DNA of 64,000 bases from Deltaproteobacteria bacterium (GCA_022601195.1 JAHZIX010000005.1:62001-126000), one strand, 5' to 3'. Positions 16,100-25,828 are shown, numbered from the stretch's first letter. The notes: generated by a model not told the origin, from the letters alone. Translations and numbers: made by a program.

Positions 16100-17920
16100 A
16101 TGAGAGCTCGAAGCTTGATTTCGACAGCGTCCTTAACTTTGCTCGCCACTTCGGTTCTCTTCGTCGCTGGGGGGAATGCCCAAGCCGCAGAGCAGCGCAC
16201 CGGTTGGTATGTGGTGCGTCCGGGAGATACCTTGCGGGGCATCACCGAGCGCTACCTCGGGTCCTCCGGCAGCTGGAAAGACAACCACGCTCTCAACCCG
16301 GAGCTCCCTAATCCCCATTTCTTGGTTCCAGGCCAGCGAATCCGGATCTTGTTGGGAGACGATCTGCCACCTCGAACCGCTCGATTGGTCTCGGTGAGTC
16401 GTCAGGTAGAGGAGAATCCAACTCCTTTGGATTGGGCAGCTGCATCCCGCGAAGATTTGCTCCTGGAGCGAGACGGCCTTCGAACTCGGGAGAAGTCTTC
16501 CTCCGAGTTGGAGCTACAAGGGGGCGAGCGCATGGTGGTGACGGAAAATTCGCTGGTCTATCTCAAAGAGCGGCCGGAAATCCGGCGCCAAGTCCGGCCC
16601 CAATCTATCGAGATCGTTCGCGGTCAGGCAGATCTCGAGAGCGGTTCTGGCAAGGCTTCTTCCAATCGGGTGGAAATCCTCATCGGCAACGCTACGGCGC
16701 GCCCCAAGGCGAGCGCCCAGGGGGCCTCCCAGGCGCGGGCTCGTCGTTCTGAGGAGGGGACGGCCCAAGTGATGGTGTTCCAAGGGGAGAGCGAAGTCTC
16801 AGCTGCCGGTGAAGCTGTGCAAGTAGCGGAGGGCATGGGCACTTCTGTACCCAAGACCGGCAAGCCGAACCCTCCGGAGAAGTTATTAGCGCCGCCCGTA
16901 GCCCTGAGTCCTCCAGCAGAGGCGAAAAGGGCTACCGCCCGGCCGGTCCTGCAGTGGGGAACCGTCGAGGGAGCGTCTTCCTACACGGTGGAGATCTGCC
17001 GAGATGCCCATTGCGGCTCTTTGGTGGATCGGCAGCTCGGGCTCGAAGAGGCGACTTACACCCCTGGCGCACTGGAATTCGGAGACTACTATTGGCGCGC
17101 CACCGCGGTGAGCCCCTCGGGATTGGACGGCTATCCCAGCGAGGCGGCAAAGCTCACTTTGGTCGCTGGTAAACCGGCGGATCCTCCGAAGGTGGAATAC
17201 CGGGCCCAGGGACCTTCCGTCAGCCGGGATGATGTTCTCTACCTCGGACCGGGGGCGGAGCTCCAACTACGCTTCGACGGGGCATCCTCCGGGGCTTCAA
17301 AACTATCTTTCTCTCTCGACGGTGAAGCTCGGGGACCCGAGGTGCTCCAGGGGCCCTGGAGCGAAGGCCTGCATCGCTTGGACCTCGGCTGGCAGGACGA
17401 GTTGGGCAACCACGCCCAACTCGACGGCTTGGATTTTTTCTTCGATTCCCAGGCACCCTCCATCGAAGGGAAGCCTGTCCCCGTCGGTTGGACCGCTCCC
17501 CGAGGCCTGGTGGCGATGTTATTGCCAACTGCGCAGATCGGCTCGGGACAGCCCTCGGGAACGGTGCCGCCAACCAAGAAGAAACGCAAAAAATCGAAGA
17601 AACGGCAGTCTTGGAGTCCTCTCGACTGGTCCGGAGGAGGTTGGAGCTGGCAGCCCTTGGAAGGCCTCTGGCAGCTCAAGGGGCCTCAAGAACAATTGGT
17701 TCTACGGGCCGTCGGCGAATCTCTTCGATGGCAAGAGCCTGCCATCAACTTACCGGAAGGGCGACGCGCAGCGATTCTATTCACCGACCCAGGGGCTGGG
17801 TTGGAAAGCCTGAAGTTTGGCCTCCTGCCCGCCGGTGAGGGTGGATGGGAGCTGCAGCTGGAGGTTCGGGACCAGGTCGGTAATGTCACGGCAGAAGTCT
17901 GGCCGGTGAGTGCCCAATAG
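16100..17920 (+). CDS. Secreted LysM/FecR-domain envelope protein
   Basis: 606 residues. A signal peptide (hydrophobic stretch about 8-28, cleavage near AQAAE) is followed by a LysM peptidoglycan-binding module (WYVVRPGDTLRGITERYL, about 36-85). Next comes a FecR-like domain (about 115-270) and one or two fibronectin/Ig-like beta domains (RPVLQWGTVEGASSYTVEI, about 280-350). A Lys-rich patch (KKKRKKSKK) lies in the poorly characterised C-terminal part. LysM plus FecR proteins are common in Acidobacteriota and delta-proteobacteria and are thought to sit in the periplasm bound to the wall. The ATG at 16100 follows GAGGGAGA. It lies 123 bp after the sensor kinase on the same strand and could be regulated with it. 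Confidence 0.85.
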   Translation: MRARSLISTASLTLLATSVLFVAGGNAQAAEQRTGWYVVRPGDTLRGITERYLGSSGSWKDNHALNPELPNPHFLVPGQRIRILLGDDLPPRTARLVSVSRQVEENPTPLDWAAASREDLLLERDGLRTREKSSSELELQGGERMVVTENSLVYLKERPEIRRQVRPQSIEIVRGQADLESGSGKASSNRVEILIGNATARPKASAQGASQARARRSEEGTAQVMVFQGESEVSAAGEAVQVAEGMGTSVPKTGKPNPPEKLLAPPVALSPPAEAKRATARPVLQWGTVEGASSYTVEICRDAHCGSLVDRQLGLEEATYTPGALEFGDYYWRATAVSPSGLDGYPSEAAKLTLVAGKPADPPKVEYRAQGPSVSRDDVLYLGPGAELQLRFDGASSGASKLSFSLDGEARGPEVLQGPWSEGLHRLDLGWQDELGNHAQLDGLDFFFDSQAPSIEGKPVPVGWTAPRGLVAMLLPTAQIGSGQPSGTVPPTKKKRKKSKKRQSWSPLDWSGGGWSWQPLEGLWQLKGPQEQLVLRAVGESLRWQEPAINLPEGRRAAILFTDPGAGLESLKFGLLPAGEGGWELQLEVRDQVGNVTAEVWPVSAQ

Positions 17921-17983
17921 GGAAGGTTCCACTAGGAGAGCCCCAACGGGCAAGCTCAAGCTGGAAAACGCCAGCAAGGCACC

Positions 17984-20101
17984 TCAGAGTTCGTGGGAGA
18001 GCTCCTCAATCGACCGTCGAGGGCGGCTCGGGATCAGAAGCTGCAAAGAGTGGTCCTGTAGATATGCTTCGGGTCCAGGGTGGCCCTGAGCAGGAAACAG
18101 CGCCGTATCCAAGAGAGCCCGCCAACAGAAGCCTGCTCCCGGTGGTGGAAGAACGAATCTCTGGGCCTGGGATGAGCTGTTGAAGAGCAAAAGAAGCCGG
18201 TCCATCTCTTCGCCTTCGAGGAGGAGCCCGAAAGTCTGGAGGTCGGGGTTCTGCCAATCGTCACCGCATAGGGACTCCCCTTGGGCAGTCAGCCAAAGGC
18301 CCCGGTCTCGGCCCTCTCGTGGGGCCTCCACCAGGGGAGCCAAGCCCCGGAGCAGCCGAAAGCGCCGCCGCAGGGCAAACACCTCCCGGCAGAAATCCAC
18401 CAGCCCCTGGCGCTCCTCATCCAGTTTCCAGTCGATCCAAGTCAACTCCGAATCGTGGCAATAGGCATTGTTGTTGCCCTGCTGGGTGCGGCCCAACTCA
18501 TCGCCGTGGCCGAGTAGGGGAGTGCCCCGGGAGAAGGCCAAGGTAGCGAGAAGATTGCGCTGGATCTTGAGCCGTTTCTTGCCGATGGCCGGGTCTGTGG
18601 TTGCCCCTTCGGTCCCCCAATTAGAGCTCAGGTTGTGGCCGTGACCATCGCGGCCCTCTTCGCCATTGGCTAGGTTGTGGCGTCGCTCGTAGCTGACCAG
18701 ATCCCGTAGGGTGAAACCATCGTGGCAGGCGACCAAGTTGATGCTGGCGGTCGCATCTCGAGGGAAGAAATCGCTACTTCCGGTCAGGCGAGTGGCCATC
18801 TCCGGAGAACTTCCGGAGTCACCTCGCCAAAAGGATCGTACCGAGTCCCGGAAGCGGTCGTTCCACTGGGCCCAAGGCGGTGAAAAGTTTCCCAGTTGAT
18901 AGCCCTTCGGTCCCAGATCCCAGGGCTCAGCGATGAGCTTGATGCCTTCCAGGGAAGGGCATTGGGCCAACTCCCTGAAAAAGCTACCGGCGGCGTCGAA
19001 GGCCATCTGATCCCGGCCTAGGACGGGGGCCAGATCGAACCGAAAGCCGTCCACATGCATTTCTTCGACCCAATATCGAAGTGCATCCAAGACCAAGCGC
19101 CGAGCTGGCTCGCGACCTATGGCGAGGGTGTTGCCGCAGCCGGAGAAATCTTCATAGCGGGAAGGGTCGTCCCGTCTCAGGCGGTAGTAGGAGGGGTTGT
19201 CCATGCCCTTGAGGTGGAGGATTGGCCCCTGGTGATTTCCTTCTGCAGTGTGGTTGAACACCACGTCCAGAAGGATTTCGATTCCAGCCCCATGAAGGGC
19301 TCGAACCAGTTCTTTGAACTCGAGGGTGGGATTGTCGGTGGCGCAAAAACGCGAATCTGGAGCAAAGAAGGCCAGGGGGTTGTAGCCCCAGTAGTTGGTC
19401 AGGCCGAGGTTCGCTAGGCGGAGTTCGGTGATGGACACTTGAATGGGCATCAGTTCCACGGCGGTGATACCGAGACTCGTGAGGTGCTCGAGAATCGGGG
19501 CCTGAGACATACCCGCGAAGGTGCCCCGCAGAGGCGGTGGGATATCTGGATGGGATGCCGTAAGCCCTTTGACGTGGCACTCGTAGATGACGGTTTCCCC
19601 CCAAGGTACCCGAGGCGGCGTGTCTTCTCCCCAGGAGAAGGCGTTGTCCACGACGCGCGCTTTTGGAACCCAGGGAGCAGTATCAAGGTCGCCGGGTACC
19701 GAATCTAGGTCACCGGAGAAGGCCTCCTTTCGGTTGACGACTTCTCTTTGAGAGGATGCGAAAAGGGATGGCTTCCACACCAGGCTGCCGGCGATCTCTC
19801 GCGCGTAAGGGTCGAGGAGGAGCTGCCCTGGGTGGGTCATTTTGCCTTGGTGCGGATTCCAACGCCCCTGGAGGCGAAAGCCATAGAGTTGCCCTGGGCG
19901 GATTTCCGGTAAGTAGACGCTCCAAATGCCTTCGGCATTTCCCTCGAGAGGAACGCGGTGGGTCTCCGCGCTTCCGTTGGGAGAGTCGAATAGGCAAACC
20001 CAGACCCGCTGGGCACCGAGTGCCAAAAGGGCGAAAGAGGTTCCTTGGCCATCCCAATGGGCGCCCAAAAGAGGTCGAGGGAGGGAGGGTAGAATCGACA
20101 T
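17984..20101 (-). CDS. glgX: Glycogen debranching enzyme GlgX
   Basis: GH13 isoamylase-type enzyme that hydrolyses alpha-1,6 branches of phosphorylase-trimmed glycogen. 705 residues from the ATG at 20101; a GTG at 20125 would add eight residues. The N-terminal CBM48 begins PRPLLGAHWDGQGTSFALL. Catalytic regions: LDVVFNHTAEG, GFRFDLAPV (nucleophile D356), IAEPWD (E392) and ACHDGFT. The GlgX-typical WGYNPLAFFAP and GDELGRTQQGNNNAYC are present, and the length matches the family. It is transcribed toward the LysM gene (convergent, 63 bp) and is divergent from the 142-residue gene. With glgC in the same window it implies an active glycogen cycle, although glgA, glgB and glgP are not here. Confidence 0.95.
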   Translation of the reverse strand: MSILPSLPRPLLGAHWDGQGTSFALLALGAQRVWVCLFDSPNGSAETHRVPLEGNAEGIWSVYLPEIRPGQLYGFRLQGRWNPHQGKMTHPGQLLLDPYAREIAGSLVWKPSLFASSQREVVNRKEAFSGDLDSVPGDLDTAPWVPKARVVDNAFSWGEDTPPRVPWGETVIYECHVKGLTASHPDIPPPLRGTFAGMSQAPILEHLTSLGITAVELMPIQVSITELRLANLGLTNYWGYNPLAFFAPDSRFCATDNPTLEFKELVRALHGAGIEILLDVVFNHTAEGNHQGPILHLKGMDNPSYYRLRRDDPSRYEDFSGCGNTLAIGREPARRLVLDALRYWVEEMHVDGFRFDLAPVLGRDQMAFDAAGSFFRELAQCPSLEGIKLIAEPWDLGPKGYQLGNFSPPWAQWNDRFRDSVRSFWRGDSGSSPEMATRLTGSSDFFPRDATASINLVACHDGFTLRDLVSYERRHNLANGEEGRDGHGHNLSSNWGTEGATTDPAIGKKRLKIQRNLLATLAFSRGTPLLGHGDELGRTQQGNNNAYCHDSELTWIDWKLDEERQGLVDFCREVFALRRRFRLLRGLAPLVEAPREGRDRGLWLTAQGESLCGDDWQNPDLQTFGLLLEGEEMDRLLLLFNSSSQAQRFVLPPPGAGFCWRALLDTALFPAQGHPGPEAYLQDHSLQLLIPSRPRRSIEELSHEL

Positions 20102-20196
20102 GGTTTGAGGGATAGATAGAGTCACAAAGAATCTTCGCGCCCTTTACTTACCGTACCTAGGATCATACAGCTACAACCAACTGCCGGAGGGCCCCA

Positions 20197-20625
20197 GTGA
20201 ACAAGCAGGCAGGTGAAAAAGATTTTGATCATCCCATACGAAACATCGACCGGCTGATCTTCGTCTACAAGGCAGATACTGGTAAGGTCAACGCTTTGCT
20301 AGACAGTGCGAAGAAACTTCTAATGATCAAGGGATGTACTCTTTGCAGTATCACCCATGGTCTAGCTGGAGAGAAAGAGGAGTGGCGAAATTGCCGGGAA
20401 GAAATTGGTGTGCCAGTGGAGATTTTTCATCGCGACGAGATCGATTCGCGCCTCGGGAAGGTGGTGCGGGATCAGTTGCCGGTGGTCGTCGCCGAGACAG
20501 TCGGCGACTTGGTCGTCTTACTAACACCGGAGGTACTGGAGCGCTGCAAAGGGAGTGTTCACGACTTCAAAGCACGGCTGCGGCTGCACTCCTCGATGCG
20601 GAACCTCGCTATCCCCGGTCTCTAG
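20197..20625 (+). CDS. Small conserved-looking protein with a CxxC motif, function unknown
   Basis: 142 residues from a GTG at 20197, soluble, no signal peptide. The segment FVYKADTGKVNALLDSAKKL followed by IKGCTLCSITHGLAGEKEEW looks like a compact thioredoxin-sized fold with a CxxC motif (C-T-L-C) ahead of a His. I have the impression that proteins of this kind exist in many bacteria as conserved hypotheticals, but I cannot name a family with confidence. It could be a redox or metal-binding protein. Its 3' end overlaps the nominal 5' end of the M1 peptidase by nearly 300 bp in another frame, and the last 10 residues may really belong to the peptidase start. Confidence 0.7.
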   Translation: MNKQAGEKDFDHPIRNIDRLIFVYKADTGKVNALLDSAKKLLMIKGCTLCSITHGLAGEKEEWRNCREEIGVPVEIFHRDEIDSRLGKVVRDQLPVVVAETVGDLVVLLTPEVLERCKGSVHDFKARLRLHSSMRNLAIPGL

Positions 20626-22682
20626 CGGCTGGGGCCCTCGCCACGACTCTGCTGTTGAGCACCTGGTTGACCTCATCGCCTGCGGAGGCGGCAGCGGCCC
20701 CTCTTCCAGAGCCTGTCTACCAAGTCACTTTAGAAGCCACCTTGGATGCAGAGACCGCCCGATTGAAGGGGACCGAAAAGCTGGTTTGGCGCAACACTTC
20801 CAGCGCCGAGGTCGAGGATCTTTGGTTTCACCATTACCTCAACGCCTTTTCGAGCAACCGGTCCACTTTCATGGAAGAGTCCGGCGGGCGCTTGCGGCGA
20901 GATAGCTTCGACGAGAAGCGATGGGGTTGGATCGAGGTTTCATCCTTGCGTCTCGAAGATGGTACGGACCTTAAAGGGGTGGAGGAATACCTCTCCCCGG
21001 ACGACGGGAACCCCTTCGACCGCACCGTCGCTCGGTATCCTCTGCCTCGGCCTCTGGCTCCTGGAGAGGAGATTGAGGTCTTCATCGAGTTCGAGAGCCA
21101 GCTGCCCTCCATCTTCGCCCGCACCGGAATGAATGGGGACTACATTCTGGCGGGTCAGTGGTACCCCAAGATTGCCGTTTTTGAGGACGCAGGGTTGAGA
21201 GGGAGGCCTCAGGCCGGTTGGAATTGTCATCAATTCCACGCTCACAGCGAGTTCTACGCGGACTTTGGAGACTATGACGTCACCCTCCGCCTCCCAGATC
21301 GATACGCGGGCAAGATCGGGGCTACCGGCGAGCTCGTAGAGGAGACTCGCGAAGGGGAAGAAGTGGTGGTGCGATTCGTCCAGCCCGGAGTGCACGACTT
21401 CGCTTGGACAGCACACCCCAAGTACTTGGTGCTCGAAGACCTCTTCGATCCAGTGAAGGATGTGCCCGCGGAGCTCACCACCAAGATTGCCTCTTGGCTC
21501 GGGTTGCCGGAGAAGGACCTCGAGCTCACCCCGGTGAAGCTCACCTTACTTCTCCAACCTCAACACGCCGAGCAAGCAGATGCTTACTTCCAGTCCGCCA
21601 AGGCGGGTTTGCGAGGCCTGGGCCTACGGCTGGGAGCCTATCCCTATTCGACCCTGACGATCGTCGATCCGGCTTTCGGATCGGAGGGTTCCGGGGGTAT
21701 GGAATACCCCACCTTTATCACAGGCGGTACCAGCCGTGCGATGACCTTGCCGCTGTTCCGAGACCTACCCGTTCCGGAAATGGTGACGATTCACGAGTTT
21801 GCTCACCAGTACTTCCAGGGCATGATCGCCAGCAATGAGTTCGAAGAGAGCTGGATCGACGAAGGAATCACTAGTTTCTATGAAAACCAGGTCATGGCCG
21901 AGACCTACGGCATCGTCAGCCTTTTGGGAGCCGAGATGGATTTTCGGGACTTTGGCCGTCGGGGACCTCCCAGCGGTCCCCCGGATCCCATCGTTACCCC
22001 CACCTGGGATTTCTATGACAGTAGGAGCTACGGCGTTTCCAGCTATAGCCGTCCTGCCCTGGTGCTTCGGCATCTGGAAGCGACCCTGGGGCCGCAGGTC
22101 TTCCACCGAGCGATGCGGGTTTTCTTTCAGCGCTACCAGTTCTCTCATCCATCCACCCAAGACTTCGAGAGGACTTTCTCCGAGGCGGTGGGGCGCGACC
22201 TTTCTTCCTTCTTTTCACAGGCCCTTCATTCCACTCGGGCCTTAGATTTTTCCATCCGCTCTGCGACTTCCAAAGAGGTCGAGGCGCCCCAAGGTGTCTT
22301 TTGGCAAGAGGGAGAGAGAATCGAGCTGGAAAAGCCCGACAAGAAGAAAGAGTCCGATGGAGACAAAGTCTACGAGACGACGGTCATGGCCTTTCGTGAG
22401 GGAGGCTTTCGACATCCCGTAACCCTCGAATTGGAATTTGATAACGGCGAGAGGCAACGCAAAGTCTGGAACGGGGAAGATCGTTGGCACCGTTGGACCG
22501 TCACCGGGCCTTCGAAATTGCGCTCGGCTCGGGTCGATCCGGACGGCAAACTGCTTCTCGATGCGAACCGCCTCAACAATGGCTTGCTGATCGAGAAGCA
22601 AAGGGGGCCGGTGACCAAGCTCCTCGTGAACATCCTCTTTTGGACCCAAAATCTCATCCAGGCCGTAGGCCTTTTTTCCTAG
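20334..22682 (+). CDS. Secreted M1-family (gluzincin) metallopeptidase; start uncertain
   Basis: The catalytic part is clear. An N-terminal M1 beta-domain starts around QVTLEATLDAETARLKGTEKL, the exopeptidase-like motif is SGGMEYPTFIT (GAMEN equivalent), and zinc ligands lie in HEFAH (H487, E488, H491), with the distal Glu in WIDEG. A signal-peptide core (SLAAGALATTLLLSTWL) precedes the mature domain. The 5' end is problematic: in this frame the only ATG is at 20334, which puts about 100 unlikely residues over the neighbouring gene, and no ATG/GTG/TTG lies between 20394 and the signal core. Adding one C to the CCCC at 20613-20616 would join the ATG at 20596 to the signal peptide as MRNLAIPRSL. 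A frameshift or sequence error is suspected. Confidence 0.85.
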   Translation: MYSLQYHPWSSWRERGVAKLPGRNWCASGDFSSRRDRFAPREGGAGSVAGGRRRDSRRLGRLTNTGGTGALQRECSRLQSTAAAALLDAEPRYPRSLAAGALATTLLLSTWLTSSPAEAAAAPLPEPVYQVTLEATLDAETARLKGTEKLVWRNTSSAEVEDLWFHHYLNAFSSNRSTFMEESGGRLRRDSFDEKRWGWIEVSSLRLEDGTDLKGVEEYLSPDDGNPFDRTVARYPLPRPLAPGEEIEVFIEFESQLPSIFARTGMNGDYILAGQWYPKIAVFEDAGLRGRPQAGWNCHQFHAHSEFYADFGDYDVTLRLPDRYAGKIGATGELVEETREGEEVVVRFVQPGVHDFAWTAHPKYLVLEDLFDPVKDVPAELTTKIASWLGLPEKDLELTPVKLTLLLQPQHAEQADAYFQSAKAGLRGLGLRLGAYPYSTLTIVDPAFGSEGSGGMEYPTFITGGTSRAMTLPLFRDLPVPEMVTIHEFAHQYFQGMIASNEFEESWIDEGITSFYENQVMAETYGIVSLLGAEMDFRDFGRRGPPSGPPDPIVTPTWDFYDSRSYGVSSYSRPALVLRHLEATLGPQVFHRAMRVFFQRYQFSHPSTQDFERTFSEAVGRDLSSFFSQALHSTRALDFSIRSATSKEVEAPQGVFWQEGERIELEKPDKKKESDGDKVYETTVMAFREGGFRHPVTLELEFDNGERQRKVWNGEDRWHRWTVTGPSKLRSARVDPDGKLLLDANRLNNGLLIEKQRGPVTKLLVNILFWTQNLIQAVGLFS

Positions 22683-22692
22683 GAGTCGGGCC

Positions 22693-23640
22693 ATGGCAAA
22701 TCTTCTTCGATTCTCGGTGGACCGCGTTCGAGATCATCGCCGACTGGTTTGGGTCCTCTACTTGACGACCCTGGCGCCTGCTCTCCTGTGGGCTGGGTTG
22801 ATGAGCACCCATCTGTTTTCTGGGTTTGCAGATCGTCCTATGGCGGAGGACCTCCTGGGCCCCAAGGCTTTCATGACCTGGATGGAGTACACCGCCTCGC
22901 CGGACACGAAAGTCGGAGCTGTCCTGGGTTTACTCCCCCTATTTCTAGTCGCTTCATGGCTTTTGCAAATCTATGTCAGCGCGGGCGTTACTCATGTGCT
23001 GGTCGGCGCTGAGCAAAGTAAAGATGGCCAGAGGTTACCGAGCACTCTATGGGCGGGAATGCACCACTTCGGCGGGCGTTTTGCTCGAAGCGGTCTGATC
23101 TTTCTGGTCGCGGTAGTTTTGCTACTCGTGCTGGTGGGGTCCCTCGGCGGTGTGGGGACGGCCCTGGCAGACGGCTCCGAGGACGAGACCTGGAAATTGA
23201 GGATTTTCGTCCTCCAAGTTCTGTTGGGTTTGGCCCTATTCATCCCTTTGGACCTGGCCTATGACCTCAGCCGTATCTCTGCTGTGGCTCACGACGGCAG
23301 GAAAATGTTCCGTGGATTCCGGAAGGCTCTTGGCACCGTGGTGCGCTCTCCCCGGTACTGGCTGTTCTATTTGGGATTTGCCTTGGCGGCGGTAGCGGTG
23401 ATGGCTATCTATGGGTGGGTGAGTGGTCTCGGCTCCGCCTCCGGAGGCGTGGCGATCTTCCTGATGTTTTGTTTCCAGCAGATCGTTCTGCTGGTCCGAA
23501 GCCGTCTCAAATTGGGCCTGTGGGCAGGAGAGGTCGGCATGTTTCGTGAGTCGGGAGAGCCGACTTGGTGTGGCGAAGGGCGACGACCACCAGTGGCAGA
23601 GCCGCTACCGCAACTCGGGGACTCCTCATTCGTAGTGTAG
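22693..23640 (+). CDS. Polytopic inner-membrane protein, function unknown
   Basis: 315 residues with about six hydrophobic segments (about 20-40, 75-100, 135-160, 180-200, 225-250, 255-275). The loops are short, and the hydrophilic C-terminal tail of about 30 residues is Pro-rich. No catalytic or transport motif I recognise. The ATG at 22693 has AGGAG upstream and begins only 10 bp after the M1 peptidase stop, so the two are almost certainly one transcript. It could assist export, anchoring or regulation of the peptidase, but nothing in the sequence shows this. Confidence 0.8.
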   Translation: MANLLRFSVDRVRDHRRLVWVLYLTTLAPALLWAGLMSTHLFSGFADRPMAEDLLGPKAFMTWMEYTASPDTKVGAVLGLLPLFLVASWLLQIYVSAGVTHVLVGAEQSKDGQRLPSTLWAGMHHFGGRFARSGLIFLVAVVLLLVLVGSLGGVGTALADGSEDETWKLRIFVLQVLLGLALFIPLDLAYDLSRISAVAHDGRKMFRGFRKALGTVVRSPRYWLFYLGFALAAVAVMAIYGWVSGLGSASGGVAIFLMFCFQQIVLLVRSRLKLGLWAGEVGMFRESGEPTWCGEGRRPPVAEPLPQLGDSSFVV

Positions 23641-23774
23641 GAGAGGGTGGGGAGAGTCGCTTCCCCTGACTGTCGGCTGCTGGCAGTTCTCTGAGGCCAA
23701 GATATGATGGTGGCCTGGGGCCTAGGTACAGCTGCCTAATCAGCGACCGCCGACTGTAGGGCTCCTCTCGAAGA

Positions 23775-25730
23775 ATGAAACTCCGCACTCAAGTACTTCT
23801 AGCTTTTTCCTTGTTGGCGATCTTGCCCCTTGGGATCATCGTCCTCTACTCCTATCTCTCCTCTGAGAAGGCCTTTCAAGAGGCGGTCGAAGCAGAAGGT
23901 GCTCGGCTGGCGGAAGAAATGGGTGATCTACTGGGCTCCTCCCGGCAGGATCTGCGAACCAGGGTTCGAGCGCTGAGTCGTTTGCCTCTGGCCCAGCTCG
24001 CAGAGGCCGGCCCGGACGGACTTGGAGAGGAGGGGGAGGAGCTACTGCTGCGATTGCAGCTGGAAATCGGTCCTTCCGCTCTGCTCCTGGACCGCCTGGA
24101 ATTTATCCCCGAGGCATCTCCAGGACCCGAAGGAGCTCCGGATGCTCCTCAGCCCCCGATTCCCCCCAGGGCCATTCCACTGATAGAGAGTTGGAAGGAG
24201 ACCGCGGAAGGACTTTCAGAATTAGGTCTGCGAGAGGGAGTGAATCGAGCCCTGGCGGAAATGGAAGAGGTGCTCACTGGCGTTTCTCAAATGGCTGTTT
24301 CCCAAGCGGTTGCCGAGGGGGAGTCCGCTGCTCCCGAATCCTTTGGCCTAAGTAGCCTGTTGGCCCAGGAGCTCGGTTTTCCCGTGCTCGATGAGGAAGA
24401 GGTCGTTGGGCGCATCGCCGCCCGGATCAAGGGACCAGCCCTGGTCGCTTCGGTCTTGGCCCGAGCCCCCAGAGGCAACGGGCAGCTCCCTTTCGCTCTC
24501 GATGCGGCAGGCGGGCTCTATCCCGCCAGTAGCCGAGATCGCCAGACTTTGGCCTCTCTGGTTGATGGCATCGACGATAGCGACTGGCTCGAGCAACCGA
24601 CTCGAACCCAGGAAGGCTGGATCGTGGTGACCCGGGAAGTGCCGGGCACCGGGCTTCGTTTTGGAGTCGCTCAACCCGTATTGGAACCCTTGCAGCAGAT
24701 CCAGCGAAATGCCTTTCGAAATCTGATTTTCGGAATCGGCTTGGTGGGGCTAGCCTTCCTGGGCCTTCTCCCCTTGACCACCCACATCACTCGTCATCTT
24801 TCGGCCCTCACGCGCGGTGCCGAGCGCATCGCCGCCGGCGATCTTCAAGCTCGAGTGCCGGTTTACTCCGAGAATGAGATCGGCCAGTTGGCCCGTACCT
24901 TCAATCGCATGGCTTTCGAGCTGAGCGAGAATCAGCTGCAACTGTTGGAGCAGGAACGCATGCGCCAACAGCAGGAGTTGCAACAACAACTTCTGCTGGC
25001 GGAGAACAGTCGCAAGACGCAAGAGCTGGAAGAGGCACGTAGTTTTCAGCTTTCGCTGCTGCCTAAAGTGCTCCCTTCGCCACCGGGTCTGGAGATCGCC
25101 GTCTACACCAAGACAGCTACGGAGGTGGGAGGCGATTATTATGACTTTCATCTGGCCCAAGACGGCACTTTGACCACCGCCATTGGTGATGCCACGGGCC
25201 ACGGTGCTCGGGCCGGGACCATGGTGGCAGTGATCAAGAGCCTGTTCTCCGCCCATGGCTCGCGGCAGGAGTTGACCGCCTTCCTCTCGGAGGCGGCTCA
25301 GACCATCAAGGGTATGGAGCTGAAGCGCATGGCGATGGCCCTGGCTCTGGCACGGATCGCCGACCAACGGCTGACCGTGGCTTCCGCTGGTATGCCGCCA
25401 CCGTTGCTCTATCGCCATGCTTCCAAGGAAGTTGAAGAAATCGCTCTCGAGGGGATGCCCTTGGGAGGCTTGTTGGGATTTCCCTACGCCTGCTACGAAA
25501 CGGATCTCGCAGCGGGCGATACCCTGCTGTTGATGACCGACGGTTTTCCCGAAATGCTCGATCATTCCGGTGAGGCCTACGGCTATGACGGAGTTCGAAA
25601 GCTGTTTTCCGATGTGGCGGAGGGGAGTCCGGAGCAGGTGATCTCAGCTTTAGCCCGTGGGGTCGAGGCGGAGAGCCAGGGGCAGCCGTTGCCGGACGAT
25701 ACGACTTTCGTGGTCTTACAGGTCACCTAG
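23775..25730 (+). CDS. HAMP-SpoIIE-type (PP2C) serine phosphatase membrane sensor
   Basis: 651 residues: TM helix about 8-28, a large extracytoplasmic sensor region (30-315), a second TM about 318-338, a HAMP domain (about 340-392; AGDLQARVPVYSENEIGQLA), a Gln-rich coiled coil, then an RsbU/SpoIIE-type PP2C phosphatase (about 425-650). Metal-binding motifs are intact: EVGGDYYDF, GDATGHGA, LMTDGFPE and PDDTTFVVL. Such enzymes dephosphorylate anti-sigma antagonists or other Ser/Thr phosphoproteins. Given the two Ser/Thr kinases 8-14 kb away, it is a candidate opposing phosphatase, but that pairing is inference. Start at the ATG 23775. Confidence 0.93.
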   Translation: MKLRTQVLLAFSLLAILPLGIIVLYSYLSSEKAFQEAVEAEGARLAEEMGDLLGSSRQDLRTRVRALSRLPLAQLAEAGPDGLGEEGEELLLRLQLEIGPSALLLDRLEFIPEASPGPEGAPDAPQPPIPPRAIPLIESWKETAEGLSELGLREGVNRALAEMEEVLTGVSQMAVSQAVAEGESAAPESFGLSSLLAQELGFPVLDEEEVVGRIAARIKGPALVASVLARAPRGNGQLPFALDAAGGLYPASSRDRQTLASLVDGIDDSDWLEQPTRTQEGWIVVTREVPGTGLRFGVAQPVLEPLQQIQRNAFRNLIFGIGLVGLAFLGLLPLTTHITRHLSALTRGAERIAAGDLQARVPVYSENEIGQLARTFNRMAFELSENQLQLLEQERMRQQQELQQQLLLAENSRKTQELEEARSFQLSLLPKVLPSPPGLEIAVYTKTATEVGGDYYDFHLAQDGTLTTAIGDATGHGARAGTMVAVIKSLFSAHGSRQELTAFLSEAAQTIKGMELKRMAMALALARIADQRLTVASAGMPPPLLYRHASKEVEEIALEGMPLGGLLGFPYACYETDLAAGDTLLLMTDGFPEMLDHSGEAYGYDGVRKLFSDVAEGSPEQVISALARGVEAESQGQPLPDDTTFVVLQVT

Positions 25731-25828
25731 CCTTGCAAGCCACAGGGCCTCCTAAGTAACGGAGCCTTCCAAGTCATCTAGGCCCGCAAGTCACTGAACC
25801 CTTCAGCTCACCTATTCCCTCAGCGAAT

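Noticed and set aside
25731..25828. Loose CAAGTCA-type repetition after the SpoIIE-type phosphatase gene
   Set aside because: Units are too irregular to call a repeat and no hairpin is convincing.
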